Positions 1 to 9,217 of a stretch of 64,000 nucleotides of DNA are shown here, piece by piece. The position numbers and the translations under genes were made by a program. Source of the DNA: UBA11612 sp965228575 (GTDB lineage: Bacteria; Pseudomonadota; Alphaproteobacteria; Rhodospirillales; Rhodospirillaceae). The stretch lies in contig CBDDHW010000004.1 in assembly GCA_965228575.1 (NCBI GenBank), forward strand, positions 1 to 64,000, in the 5' to 3' direction. Position 1 is the first letter of the stretch; every line of letters begins with the position of its first letter. The notes beneath the pieces were generated by a model. That model made no database searches, was not told where the DNA came from, and was given only the letters and a program-made list of their open reading frames with translations.

Positions 1-2
1 AG

Positions 3-173
3 GACGAGTGCCTTGCATACGCACGGCAAAACTCGTGGGAACGCTGCGCCCAGGTCATGCTGGACGCTTCCAGCGAGACGCAGAATCAACCGTTGGACTC
101 AGCCCAAACCAGCGGGAATACGGATATGATCGCACCAAGCGTCACGGCTGAGGTATCGCAGCCTCACCACTGA
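3..173 (+). CDS. C-terminal end of a gene cut by the window edge, possibly a glycosyltransferase
   Basis: An open frame enters from the left edge and ends at a TGA at 171-173. The visible 56 residues contain an ARQNSWERCAQVML segment. This resembles the C-terminal helix of GT4-type glycosyltransferases, where a phrase like 'fsWer.a' is followed by an acidic, low-complexity tail. The last 32 bases overlap the convergent end of uppP. A glycosyltransferase beside undecaprenyl-diphosphate recycling would make sense, but too little of the protein is visible to be sure. Another family, or no gene at all, remains possible. Confidence 0.4.
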   Translation, partial: DECLAYARQNSWERCAQVMLDASSETQNQPLDSAQTSGNTDMIAPSVTAEVSQPHH

Positions 174-1014
174 TCACCCCTGCCAGAAGCATCACCGCGA
201 CGATGATCCCGACCGCGATCCGGTAATAGCCAAAGAGCCCAAGCCCGTGACGCTTGAGGTAGCTGACCATCCACTTGACCGCGATCAAAGCCGAAAGGAA
301 GGCAAAGAGAAATCCCAGGAACATCTCGAGGATGCCGTAGTGCTCAAGCATCCCCTTGCCGTGCTTCAGCCCGTCGTAGCAAGTCGCCCCCCCGAGTGTA
401 ATCACGCCGAGCAGGAAGCTGAACTCCACCGCCGCGGCGACGTTCAAGCCGACCAGTACACCCGCGACGATCGTGACCAGGCTGCGCGACACCCCGGGCC
501 ACATGGCGATGCACTGGGCGAAGCCGATGATCAACGCCGAGCGCCAGATCAGTGCTTCGATGTCCGCCCCGGTGCTCTGCGGTTCGCTGGCGGGCCTGGC
601 CTTGCGGCGCTTGGCGACGACGAGGATCGCGATCCCCCCGACCAGCCACGCCGCCACTACGGGCCAGGGGCCAAACAAGGCGGACTTGATCGTGTCGTTA
701 AAAAGGACCCCGATCACCGCCGCGGGCAGGAACCCCGCCAGCACATTGATCGACAGCCGCCGCCCCACCTCGTCCCGGCCAACCAGCCCGATAGCCATCT
801 GCTTCACACGACCGGCATACAGCCCCAGCACCGCGACGATCGCCCCCGCCTGGATGCAGATCGCGTAGGCGTCCGCCGCCTCCTTGGCCCCCACATCGCC
901 CGTCGTCAGCCCAAGCAACTCCTGCACCACCAGCAAGTGGCCGGTCGAACTGACGGGCAGGAACTCAGTCACACCCTCCACAATGCCTAAAATAATTGCC
1001 TGCCACCAGGTCAT
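142..1014 (-). CDS. uppP: Undecaprenyl-diphosphatase UppP/BacA
   Basis: This integral membrane enzyme removes a phosphate from undecaprenyl diphosphate, regenerating the lipid carrier used for peptidoglycan and O-antigen synthesis. The 290-residue length is normal for the BacA family. The first signature, EGVTEFLPVSSTGH, lies at residues 13-26 and supplies the glutamates, serines and histidine of the active site. The second, PGVSRS, is at about 173-178 and carries the conserved arginine. Several long hydrophobic segments cover the rest. The gene diverges from metH across about 160 bp in which no riboswitch was recognised. Its end overlaps the tail of a possible glycosyltransferase gene. The assignment is secure; whether it is the only UppP in the cell cannot be told. 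Confidence 0.96.
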   Translation of the reverse strand: MTWWQAIILGIVEGVTEFLPVSSTGHLLVVQELLGLTTGDVGAKEAADAYAICIQAGAIVAVLGLYAGRVKQMAIGLVGRDEVGRRLSINVLAGFLPAAVIGVLFNDTIKSALFGPWPVVAAWLVGGIAILVVAKRRKARPASEPQSTGADIEALIWRSALIIGFAQCIAMWPGVSRSLVTIVAGVLVGLNVAAAVEFSFLLGVITLGGATCYDGLKHGKGMLEHYGILEMFLGFLFAFLSALIAVKWMVSYLKRHGLGLFGYYRIAVGIIVAVMLLAGVISGEAAIPQP

Positions 1015-1174
1015 GCCTACTCCAGATACTGAAACCTAAATCAAACGAACGATAGACCTTATCGGTTAACACCGTGTGAGAGCCCTACCCCGAGCCGATC
1101 CCGACCAAACCCGGACGCCATTTGCCCTTAAGAGGCCTCAAAGCTAATATCTGTTAATCCGGATATATGGATAC

Positions 1175-2161
1175 ATGATTATGAGCCTATTTGCCAAACA
1201 ATTGGAAAACCGCGTCCTCTTCCTCGATGGGGCTATGGGGACCAGCATCCACAAGTACGACCTGGACCTGGAAAAGGATTACCTGGATAAGGAAAACTGC
1301 ACCGAAATCCTGGTGCAGACCCGCCCGGAGGTGATCCAGCAGATCCACGAGTCGTTCCTGACCGTCGGTGCCGACGCGGTAGAAACGGACACGTTTGGAG
1401 CGAACAAGCTGGTCTTCGCCGAGTTCGACCTGGTGGAGCAGACCCGTGAACTGAACAGGATCGCCGCGGAAGTCGCCCGTGCCGCGTGCGACAACCACTC
1501 GACATCGGATAAGCCACGGTTTGTCGTCGGGTCGATCGGGCCGGGCACAAAGCTTGTGACCCTCGGGAACACCGACTGGGACACGATGTATGAAAGTTAC
1601 CTCGAACAGTGCCGGGGCCTGCTTGATGGCAATATCGATGTGTTCCTGATCGAAACCGCACAGGACATTTTGCAGGTCAAGTGCACGATCAACGCATGCG
1701 TCGAAGCGTTGAAGGAACGAAACAAAACGGTCGCTGATGTGCCGATCATGGTGCAGGTGACGATCGAACAGTTCGGGACGACGCTGGTGGGCACGGACAT
1801 CGCGGGCGTGGCGGCAGCGTTACGTGACATGCCCGTGTTGTCGTTAGGCATGAACTGCGCAACGGGCCCGGCCGAGATGGCGGAGCACGTGAACTACCTT
1901 GCTCGCAACTGGCACGGCAAGCTGAGCCTGCTGCCAAACGCGGGGTTACCGACGCTTGTCAACGGCCAGACCGAGTACCCCCTTGGCCCGGAACCCTTTG
2001 CCAAGAAGGTCGCCGAATACGTCGAAAGCAGCGGGCTGAATATCGTCGGCGGCTGCTGCGGCACGACCCCCGAACACATCGCCGAGCTCGTGAAAGTCGT
2101 CGGTGAACGCCCCCCGCCTCGGTCGAGAAACGCCCGTGGAAGCCGGCGATCTCGTCGCTAA
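1175..2161 (+). CDS. metH: Methionine synthase MetH, N-terminal homocysteine-binding part (frame broken)
   Basis: This is the homocysteine methyltransferase module of cobalamin-dependent methionine synthase. It opens with the family hallmark LFLDGAMGTSI. The zinc/homocysteine cysteines are visible in GMNCATGP (about residue 226) and GGCCGTTPEHI (about 293-294). The last 16 or so residues are arginine-rich and unlike MetH, so the frame probably slips in the C6 run at 2110-2115. Adding one C would continue the reading as ASVEKRPWKPAISSL straight into the downstream gene. The stop (TAA 2159-2161) overlaps the next ATG as TAATG. Alternatively the cell could make MetH as two polypeptides, since the break falls exactly at a domain boundary, but the MetH-like linker in the other frame argues for an indel. 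Confidence 0.93.
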   Translation: MIMSLFAKQLENRVLFLDGAMGTSIHKYDLDLEKDYLDKENCTEILVQTRPEVIQQIHESFLTVGADAVETDTFGANKLVFAEFDLVEQTRELNRIAAEVARAACDNHSTSDKPRFVVGSIGPGTKLVTLGNTDWDTMYESYLEQCRGLLDGNIDVFLIETAQDILQVKCTINACVEALKERNKTVADVPIMVQVTIEQFGTTLVGTDIAGVAAALRDMPVLSLGMNCATGPAEMAEHVNYLARNWHGKLSLLPNAGLPTLVNGQTEYPLGPEPFAKKVAEYVESSGLNIVGGCCGTTPEHIAELVKVVGERPPPRSRNARGSRRSRR

Positions 2162-4722
2162 TGGGCGCGGTCGAATACAAGCAGGACGCTTCGATCCTTA
2201 ACGTCGGCGAACGCACCAACGCCTCGGGGTCGCGCAAGTTCAAGCGGCTACTTGAAGAAGAAAACTGGGACGAGATCATGAGCCTGGCGCGCGAGATGGT
2301 GCGCGAGGGCTCGCACGTGATCGACGTAAACGTCGACTACGCCGGCCGAGATAACGCCAAGGACATGGCCAAGGTGGTCAGCCTGCTGGTGCAACAGGTC
2401 AATGCTCCACTGATGCTCGACTCGACCCAGCCCGCGACGATCGAGGCGGGCCTGAAACGGGCCGGCGGCAAGTGCATTATCAACTCCGCGAACCTTGAAG
2501 ACGGTGAAGAAAAGTTCGCGCAGATGTGCGAGCTCGCCAAGACCTACGGCGCGGGCCTGGTGCTGGGCACGATCGATGAAGACCCTGAAGAGGCGATGGC
2601 GCGTACCGCCGATCGCAAGCTGTCGATCGCGCAACGCATGCACAAACTGGCGACGGAACAGTACGGGCTCGATGCGTCGGACCTGATGTTCGACCCGCTG
2701 GTGCTGCCGATCTCCACCGGTATGGAGAAGGACCGGCGTAGCGCGCTTGAGACGATCGAAGGCACCCGCCGGATCGCGGAGGCGTTCCCGGAATGCCAGA
2801 TCACCTGCGGGCTCAGTAACGTCAGCTTCGGGCTGAATCCCGCTGCACGCCAGGTGCTTAACAGCGTGTTCCTGCACGAGCTTGTCGAGGCGGGGCTGAC
2901 CAGTGCGATCCTGCACGTGTCGAAGATCCTGCCCAAGACGCGTATCGATCAGGCGCAGTGGGACGCGGCGCTGGAGTTGATCTACAACCGCCCCGCTGCT
3001 GAGCCTGTCGAGCTTGCCGACGGCAGCAAAACCACCGACCCGCTACAGATCTTCATCAACCTGTTCCCAGATGGTGCGGAAGCGCAGTCTGCCAAGCAGG
3101 ACATAGCAGACCTGCCGTTGGAAGAACGCTTGCAGAAGCACATCATCGATGGCGAAAAGAAGGCGTTGACCGACACGCTTGATGAAGCGCTGAAAAAATA
3201 CAGCCCGCTGGACATCGTGAACGACCACCTGCTCGCGGGCATGAAGGTTGTGGGCGAGCTGTTCGGCTCCGGGCAGATGCAGCTGCCGTTCGTGCTTCAG
3301 TCTGCCGAGGTGATGAAGATGGCTGTGGCGCACCTCGAGCCGCACATGGAGAAAGTCGAGGGCCAGACCAAGGGCACGATCGTGCTGGCGACCGTCAAGG
3401 GCGACGTCCACGATATCGGCAAGAACCTGGTCGATATCATCCTGACCAACAACGGGTACACGGTTTACAACATCGGGATCAAGCAGCCGATCAGCAACAT
3501 CGTCGCCAAGTGGAAAGAGACCAAGGCGGACGCGATCGGTCTGTCCGGGCTGCTGGTGAAGTCGGTCACGGTGATGGAAGACAACCTTAACGAACTGAAC
3601 GAGCTTGGCATTGATGTGCCGATGCTCTTGGGCGGCGCTGCGCTGAGCAAACACTACTGCGACAGCCACCTGCGCGAGGTTTACACCGGCAGGGTCTACC
3701 ACGGCAAAGACGCCTTCGAAGGCCTGCGGATCATGGACTACCTTAAGGGCGGCAAGTCGCAGGAGCTCGACCAGGAGATCGAGCAACGGCTCGCCAAACG
3801 CGCTGAAAGCGAAGCCAAGGCAGAAGCATCACGTGCCAAGAAAAAGGCGGAGCAGGACGCCGCGGTTGGTGAGGGCGGCGCTGCGGTTGCGACCGTGACG
3901 CGGTCTGATGTAGCGACCGATGTGAAGGTGCCCACCGCCCCTTTCTACGGCAGCCGTGTTGTTGAAGAGATCGACCTCGAACAGGTCTATCCGTTTATCA
4001 ACAAGGTGGCGCTTTTCCGTGGGCAGTGGCAATTGAAGAAGGGCCGAAAGTCCGACGCGGAGTACCAGAAGCAGCTCGAAGAAGAGATCGAGCCGATGTT
4101 CGAGAAGCTTAAGGGGCAGATGAAGGCCGACGACATCCTCGTGCCCAAGGTCGTCTACGGCTACTACCCCTGCAACAGCGACGGGGACGACCTTGTCGTG
4201 TACGACGCGGAAGACCACGACAAGGAAGTCGAACGATTCACGTTCCCAAGGCAGCAGGGACGCAAGCACCTTTGCATCAGCGACTTCTTCAAGCCCATCG
4301 ACTCGGGCGAGAAGGACGTGCTTGGGCTCTCCTGTGTCACCGTCGGGCCCAAGGCGACCGAGGTCACCGCCAAGCTGTTCGCCGACAACAACTACGCCGA
4401 CTACCTCTACGCGCACGGCCTGAGTGTCGAGACGGCCGAGGCGCTCGCCGAGCTTTGGCACAAACGCATGAGGCAGGAGATGGGGGTTGATGTGGACGAT
4501 GCACCGAAGATCCGTGACCTGTTCACGCAGAAATACCGGGGCTCGCGGTACAGCTTCGGCTATCCCGCCTGCCCGGAAATGTCCGACCAGGACAAGCTGT
4601 TCCGCCTGCTGGACCCGTCGCGGATCGGCTGTCATTTGACCGAGAACTGGCAGATCGACCCCGAGCAGTCCACCAGCGCGATCGTGGTGCACCATCCCGA
4701 GGCGAAGTACTTCAACGTCTGA
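2161..4722 (+). CDS. metH: Methionine synthase MetH, folate-, B12- and activation-domain part
   Basis: These 853 residues hold the remaining modules of MetH, which transfers the methyl group of methyltetrahydrofolate to homocysteine through cobalamin. The pterin-binding domain starts at about residue 15 (NVGERTNASGS) and includes PLMLDST. The B12 cap and Rossmann domains follow, with DVHDIGKN at 415-422, where His418 would be the lower cobalt ligand. The reactivation (AdoMet-binding) domain occupies about 600-853, with the RGSRYSFGYPACP segment near residue 797. Together with the upstream piece the total is about 1180 residues, close to the 1227 of E. coli MetH. The true coding sequence probably begins at 1175; see the frameshift near 2110. 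A charged, alanine/lysine-rich linker at about 540-600 separates the B12 and activation domains. Confidence 0.96.
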   Translation: MGAVEYKQDASILNVGERTNASGSRKFKRLLEEENWDEIMSLAREMVREGSHVIDVNVDYAGRDNAKDMAKVVSLLVQQVNAPLMLDSTQPATIEAGLKRAGGKCIINSANLEDGEEKFAQMCELAKTYGAGLVLGTIDEDPEEAMARTADRKLSIAQRMHKLATEQYGLDASDLMFDPLVLPISTGMEKDRRSALETIEGTRRIAEAFPECQITCGLSNVSFGLNPAARQVLNSVFLHELVEAGLTSAILHVSKILPKTRIDQAQWDAALELIYNRPAAEPVELADGSKTTDPLQIFINLFPDGAEAQSAKQDIADLPLEERLQKHIIDGEKKALTDTLDEALKKYSPLDIVNDHLLAGMKVVGELFGSGQMQLPFVLQSAEVMKMAVAHLEPHMEKVEGQTKGTIVLATVKGDVHDIGKNLVDIILTNNGYTVYNIGIKQPISNIVAKWKETKADAIGLSGLLVKSVTVMEDNLNELNELGIDVPMLLGGAALSKHYCDSHLREVYTGRVYHGKDAFEGLRIMDYLKGGKSQELDQEIEQRLAKRAESEAKAEASRAKKKAEQDAAVGEGGAAVATVTRSDVATDVKVPTAPFYGSRVVEEIDLEQVYPFINKVALFRGQWQLKKGRKSDAEYQKQLEEEIEPMFEKLKGQMKADDILVPKVVYGYYPCNSDGDDLVVYDAEDHDKEVERFTFPRQQGRKHLCISDFFKPIDSGEKDVLGLSCVTVGPKATEVTAKLFADNNYADYLYAHGLSVETAEALAELWHKRMRQEMGVDVDDAPKIRDLFTQKYRGSRYSFGYPACPEMSDQDKLFRLLDPSRIGCHLTENWQIDPEQSTSAIVVHHPEAKYFNV

Positions 4723-4755
4723 TCCCGGTCGGGCTGATTCATTTTTTAATAACTC

Positions 4756-4808
4756 AAAACCACGCCGAGCCGCCCTGCCACACGCGGGACGGTCCCGGCG
4801 GGTTTTGC
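4756..4808 (+). terminator. Probable intrinsic terminator after metH
   Basis: About 35 bp after the metH stop lies an imperfect inverted repeat bounded by AAAACC on the left and GGTTTT on the right, with GC-rich arms between. The closing T-run is short (four T), so termination would be modest. The assignment rests on shape and position only. Confidence 0.4.
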
Positions 4809-4923
4809 TGTGTCTGCGACGCATCCGATAACGATGGCCAGCCGCCAATCCGGGCTAAAGGTCGGCCTGTACATTCCCGACAATCGTTACAGACCGAACA
4901 CCCACGATTACCAGGGCCCTGCT

Positions 4924-5753
4924 ATGAGTACGTTGTCAACAACCGTCGCAGACTCGGCGATGACCGACCGTCAACGCCGAGAGACCGAGTACTACGACAA
5001 GTACTCAAGCCTCAACGCACCCGAGTCGGTGGACTTTGCCCCGGTGGTGAATGGTGAGCGTCGGCCCTGGAGCCCGCACTGGTTTACCTGTGGCCTGGTG
5101 CGCGACGCGTTTAAAAATAAGGACCAACGCCTGCTTGATTTTGGTTGCGGCATGGGTGTTGCCGGCGTGACGTTTGCCAAGCTCGGGTACCAGATCGAAG
5201 GGTTCGATATTTCCCCGGGCAACATCGCGGTCGCGAATCGGCTTGCAGAGAAGCACGGCCTGTCCGACCGCTGCCACTTCGTCACCATGCCCGCAGAGAA
5301 TCTTGACTACCCCGACAATCATTTTGATGTGATCGTTGGGATGGACATCCTGCACCATGTTGATATTTACAAGGTCATGGCAGAAGTCCATCGTGTACTG
5401 AAGCCCGGTGGGATCGCGATCTTCAAAGAGCCGATCCGCGTGCCTGCATTAGACATCGTCCGTGAGTCCTGGCTGCTGCGCAAGCTCGCACCGACGGAAA
5501 CTTCATACGACAAGCACGTGCATATCACGGACGATGAGCGAAAGCTCGACGGGCGCGACACGGCCTTATTTGAAAAGACGTTCTCCAAGGTCCAGACACA
5601 GCGGTTCTCGCTGTTCCTTAGGCTGTACCGAGTCATCCCAGGCGGTGGTTCAACCTGGTCTGGAAACTGCAACGGCTGGACTACGAGCTGATGCGGCTGT
5701 GCCCGCCGCTAGCGAAGCTCGGCGACGTCTGCGTGTTTACCTGCACAAAATAA
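4924..5753 (+). CDS. Class I SAM-dependent methyltransferase (frameshift near the 3' end)
   Basis: This is a UbiE-like class I methyltransferase. The SAM-binding motif I is LLDFGCGMG at about residues 71-79, and a post-motif segment GMDILHHVD with LKPGG follows. The substrate is unknown. I chose ATG 4924 (MSTLSTTVAD); the 38 residues available upstream are unlike the family. The frame as given stops at 5691 in a meaningless tail, but switching frame at about 5640-5645 gives RWFNLVWKLQRLDYELM and ends CVFTCTK at 5753. That ending is far more natural, so one base is probably missing or extra in the GGCGGTGG stretch. The gene stands alone after the metH terminator. Confidence 0.8.
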
Positions 5754-5917
5754 ATCCCCTTGTGGCGTCGCATCGCTTGCCGGCCCAGCCGACCTTGCCT
5801 TGATGCGATCGCTGCGCCTATGCTACTGCCGTGCCCGGAATACATTCCCGGGCAAACGGGTTGTCCTGTCATTGGAAACCGCTACTAAAATCAGCCTCAC
5901 AAATTCAGGAGATCACG

Positions 5918-6478
5918 ATGATTCGATCGCTACAGACCCTCGCCCTGGCCGCCGCCGTTACCTTCGCCGTCGCCCCCGCATCGGCGGAAAACTGGAAGCT
6001 CGACGAGGCTCACGCCGCGGTGATCTTCAAGGTCGGGCACATGAACGGCGTGAGCAACCAGTACGGCCGATTCAACGACATCTCCGGCTCGCTGACCACC
6101 GGCGATGACGCCTCGTTCGACTTCACCGTCCAGGCGGCTAGCGTCGATACCAACAACGCCAAGCGCGACGACCACCTGCGCGGCCCCGACTTCTTCAACG
6201 TCAAGCAGTTCCCGGTCATCACCTTCACCGGCGACTCGATCACCGAAACCGAAAGCGGCTTGACCCTCGACGGCGAGCTGATGCTGCACGGCGTGTCCCT
6301 CCCACTGACCGCAGAGCTGACCAAGGTCGGTGAAGGCAAGGCACGCAGCGGCGGCACGCTGATCGGTCTGGAGACGACCTTCACCATCAACCGCAGCGAC
6401 TTTGGCATGGACAAGATGGTCGGCCCGGTCGGCGATGAAGTGACGCTGACGATCAGCTTCGAGGCGATCAGCGAGTGA
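5918..6478 (+). CDS. YceI-family periplasmic lipid-binding protein
   Basis: YceI proteins are small lipocalin-like beta barrels that bind isoprenoid-type lipids in the periplasm. I took ATG 5918, which has an AGGAG ribosome-binding site at 5908-5912 and begins a clear signal peptide (MIRSLQTLALAAAVTFAVAP) cleaved after ASA. The mature part starts NWKLDEAHA and contains the typical phrases VIFKVGHMNG, KRDDHLRGPDFF and LHGVSLPL, with the closing GDEVTLTI strand. The length of 186 residues is normal. The stop overlaps the start of the next gene as GTGA, so the two are translationally coupled. The exact ligand cannot be inferred. Confidence 0.9.
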   Translation: MIRSLQTLALAAAVTFAVAPASAENWKLDEAHAAVIFKVGHMNGVSNQYGRFNDISGSLTTGDDASFDFTVQAASVDTNNAKRDDHLRGPDFFNVKQFPVITFTGDSITETESGLTLDGELMLHGVSLPLTAELTKVGEGKARSGGTLIGLETTFTINRSDFGMDKMVGPVGDEVTLTISFEAISE

Positions 6479-7392
6479 TCATCGAGCCGAGTTGGTTCTT
6501 AATCGGCCTGCTGGCCCCGCTGGCGATCTCGCTGGCCGGGGTAGGCCTGCTGTCTCGCGCCAAGGACGCACGCGGCAGCTGCCGGGCGGCGTTTGGCTGG
6601 TGGCTTGGGTTAGGCCTCGCCATCACGGCCGCGTTTTTCGCCAACACCGGGCTGCCCCCCTGGAAGCCGATCGAGAGCACACACTGGCTGGTCATGGCGG
6701 TGCTGCCGGCGGCGGTGGTGCTTGCGGCGCTAAGCCTTTGGTCAAAGTGCCCACGGGTCTTGATGTACCTGCTTCGGCTGATCATCGCGGCGGGGATCGC
6801 CCCCCTGCTGCTTCAGTCGTACCTGAAATACACCTGGTCGACCGCCGAGGCTGTTAGCTGGCTTGCCGGGCTTGGGCTGGCGACGTTCGTCATCTGGGTG
6901 CTGGTGCACCGGTATGTGGCCCGGTTCGGCGGACGGGCGGCCCTGTTCGCTCTGGGGGCGACGATGGCCGGGCTCGCGGCGTGCACCGTGGCGTCCGGGA
7001 GCGTCACGGCAGGCCTGCTGGCGGGCTCGGTGGCGGTCGCCCTGGGCGGAAGCTACCTCGCCACCATAAGCAGCAAGTCCCCGACGACGCCCGGCCCGGT
7101 GATGAGCGACCTGGCGGTGCCCATGCTGCTTGGGCTACTTATCAACAATTGGATGTACAGCTGGCAGATGCAGCACGAGCCCTGGGCCCCGCGTGGGGTG
7201 GCCGCCCTCCTGGCGATCGCCCCGATAGGCCTCTGGATCGGCAGATTACCGCTGTTTTCACGCTATTCTGACCGTACCCGGGCCTTGATAGGATGCGGGG
7301 TCGCGCTGGCCCTGATCGGTCTGGCGCTGGGGGTATCGGGGTACGAGGCCTACCTGCGATCCCAGGCCCCGACAGGCGACTATTATTACTGA
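6475..7392 (+). CDS. Polytopic membrane protein of unknown function
   Basis: I do not recognise this 305-residue protein. It is mostly hydrophobic, with about eight predicted membrane segments rich in leucine, alanine and glycine, and it ends in a short polar tail with three consecutive tyrosines. No catalytic or transport motif stands out. It starts at a GTG overlapping the yceI stop (GTGA), which suggests co-expression with the YceI protein. Its repeated use of alanine- and glycine-rich helices would fit a permease-like or scaffold membrane protein, but this is only a guess. tRNA-Ala lies 41 bp downstream. Confidence 0.7.
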   Translation: MIIEPSWFLIGLLAPLAISLAGVGLLSRAKDARGSCRAAFGWWLGLGLAITAAFFANTGLPPWKPIESTHWLVMAVLPAAVVLAALSLWSKCPRVLMYLLRLIIAAGIAPLLLQSYLKYTWSTAEAVSWLAGLGLATFVIWVLVHRYVARFGGRAALFALGATMAGLAACTVASGSVTAGLLAGSVAVALGGSYLATISSKSPTTPGPVMSDLAVPMLLGLLINNWMYSWQMQHEPWAPRGVAALLAIAPIGLWIGRLPLFSRYSDRTRALIGCGVALALIGLALGVSGYEAYLRSQAPTGDYYY

Positions 7393-7433
7393 CTTGGCGA
7401 ACGCGAAAAGGACGATATACTACTCAACCCCTT

Positions 7434-7506
7434 GGGGCCATAGCTCAGTTGGGAGAGCGCCTGCTTTGCAAGCAGGAAGTCGTCGGTTCGAGCCCGACTG
7501 GCTCCA
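7434..7506 (+). tRNA. tRNA-Ala (UGC)
   Basis: The 73-base sequence folds into a standard cloverleaf. The acceptor stem pairs GGGGCCA with TGGCTCC (one G-T pair). The anticodon stem is CCTGC/GCAGG around the loop TTTGCAA, giving anticodon TGC. The T arm reads GTCGG-TTCGAGC-CCGAC. The discriminator base is A, and no CCA is encoded, so the CCA end must be added afterwards. Confidence 0.97.
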
Positions 7507-7544
7507 TTCAGTCCTTTCTTTCATCCCCGGAAATTCCGCCGGGA

Positions 7545-9206
7545 TTACCCAGCGATAATTGAAGAAGATGAATCGGCTACCGCTGTTGTGCCCGGCTTGT
7601 GTTCGCCGCGGGTCCAGGTTTGGTGTACTCGCATGGAGTCATCGGTATCGGGGTGGTCCAGGCGGTAGTGGCAGCCGCGGCTCTCGAGGCGGGTGCGGGC
7701 GGCGCGGGTGATCAGCGAGCCTACGGTCAAGAGGTTCTGCACTTCCCAGCCGGCGCAGTCATCGAAGATCTTGTCAAGGGTGTAGCGTGCCCAGAAGTCG
7801 AACATCTCGGCGACCTCGCCCAGCCGTTCGCCCTGGCGTTCGATGCCGACGTGTCGCCACATGACGCTGCGCAAGCTTGAACGGACGTCCGCGAGGTCGA
7901 GCTCCGAGCGATCGGACGGGCGGATGTCGGAGATCACCTTGACCGGCGAGTGTGTCGATTCGCCATTGATCACTTCCGCGCAGGTTCGGCCCGCGATCTC
8001 ACCAAAGACCAAACCTTCCAGCAGGCTGTTGCTTGCCAGACGGTTGGCCCCGTGCAGGCCGGTGCTTGCGATCTCGCCGGCGGCGTACAGGCCTTGGATG
8101 CTGGTGCGTGCGTGCTCATCGGTGCGTACACCGCCGACCATGTAGTGGGCCGAGGGGTGGATCGGGATGGTCTGTGTCGCGGGGTCGATGTCGAACTTTG
8201 TCAGCAGGCGGTTGATCCCGGGGAAGCGTTTAGCAAAGTTATCGCCGCCGAGGTGCCGGACATCAAGGTAGACGTTTGTGTGATTCGTCGCCGCCATCTG
8301 CTTGAGGATCGAACGAGACACAACATCGCGCGGCGCAAGCTCGCCCCGTTCGTCGTAGTCCTGCATGAACCGGTGGCCGTTACGGTCAACAAGGTACGCC
8401 CCTTCACCGCGCACAGCCTCGGAGATCAGCGATCGGCTCGCGCCTGCGACGTAAAGCGTCGTCGGGTGGAACTGCACAAACTCCAGGTCGGCAAGCTCCG
8501 CCCCCGCGCGGTACGCCATCGCCAGCCCGTCACCCGTTGCCGCGTTGGGGTTGGTCGATTCACGGTAGACCTGCCCGCAGCCGCCGGTGGCGAGGATCGT
8601 GGCGCGGGCCCAGATGACCTGTAGGCCGTACTTGGGGTGGTGCGTGATGGCGCCTAGGCACTGCGGGGGCGAGCCGTCGAGTGTGATCAGGTCCAGCACG
8701 AAGCAGTTTTCAAACAGCCGAACCCGGTCGAGGCTGCGCACCTGACGGTCCAGTGTCATCGCCAGTTCTCGGCCGGTCGCGTCGCCGTCGCTGTGAACGA
8801 TGCGCGGGTGGCTGTGCCCGCCTTCCATCCCAAGCGCCGGCCGACCACCGACCTGATCCAGCTTCATCCCCCACTCGACCAGCTCGTCGATCCGAGCCCT
8901 GGCGCCCGACGCGACCAGCCGGACGATCGGCTCGTCACACAGCCCGGCCCCGGCGGTCACGGTGTCCTGCACGTGGCTGTCGATGCTGTCACTCTCATCA
9001 AGCACAACACTGACGCCGCCCTGCGCCCAGTAGGTGTTCGAGTCCTTGATCCCGCCCTTGCCGGTAACAATCACATCCCCGTGTTCGTGCGCCGCGATCG
9101 CCGCACGCAGGCCCGCCACACCGCTACCGATCACCAGCGTGTCGGTGAAGATCTGCGGCAGCAGCGTTGCACGGAACGGGATCAGGTATCGGCGGTCATC
9201 GGACAT
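7545..9206 (-). CDS. nadB: L-aspartate oxidase NadB
   Basis: NadB is a flavoprotein that oxidises L-aspartate to iminoaspartate, the first step of de novo NAD synthesis. The N-terminal dinucleotide-binding motif VIGSGVAGLRAAIAA sits at about residues 26-40. Further family phrases are GGCGQVYRESTNP, QFHPTTLY, SEAVRGEGAYL and ELAPRDVVSR, followed by HYMVGGVRTD and GLHGANRLASNSLLE. The C-terminal helical domain is present. The 553-residue length matches NadB rather than the related succinate dehydrogenase subunit, which is longer. Its partner genes nadA and nadC are not in the window. A tandem repeat of seven 7-bp units lies just 11 bp upstream of the start codon, inside the leader or promoter. 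The tail is rich in serine and may be slightly extended. Confidence 0.95.
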   Translation of the reverse strand: MSDDRRYLIPFRATLLPQIFTDTLVIGSGVAGLRAAIAAHEHGDVIVTGKGGIKDSNTYWAQGGVSVVLDESDSIDSHVQDTVTAGAGLCDEPIVRLVASGARARIDELVEWGMKLDQVGGRPALGMEGGHSHPRIVHSDGDATGRELAMTLDRQVRSLDRVRLFENCFVLDLITLDGSPPQCLGAITHHPKYGLQVIWARATILATGGCGQVYRESTNPNAATGDGLAMAYRAGAELADLEFVQFHPTTLYVAGASRSLISEAVRGEGAYLVDRNGHRFMQDYDERGELAPRDVVSRSILKQMAATNHTNVYLDVRHLGGDNFAKRFPGINRLLTKFDIDPATQTIPIHPSAHYMVGGVRTDEHARTSIQGLYAAGEIASTGLHGANRLASNSLLEGLVFGEIAGRTCAEVINGESTHSPVKVISDIRPSDRSELDLADVRSSLRSVMWRHVGIERQGERLGEVAEMFDFWARYTLDKIFDDCAGWEVQNLLTVGSLITRAARTRLESRGCHYRLDHPDTDDSMRVHQTWTRGEHKPGTTAVADSSSSIIAG

Positions 9207-9217
9207 GGGGTAGGACC

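Noticed and set aside
1015..1174. SAM, SAH or cobalamin riboswitch before metH
   Set aside because: No conserved box of these riboswitches was visible in the 160-bp gap.
2105..2165. Programmed frameshift in metH
   Set aside because: A slippery C run alone, without a clear downstream structure, and the recurrence of similar breaks elsewhere in the window, favour an indel.
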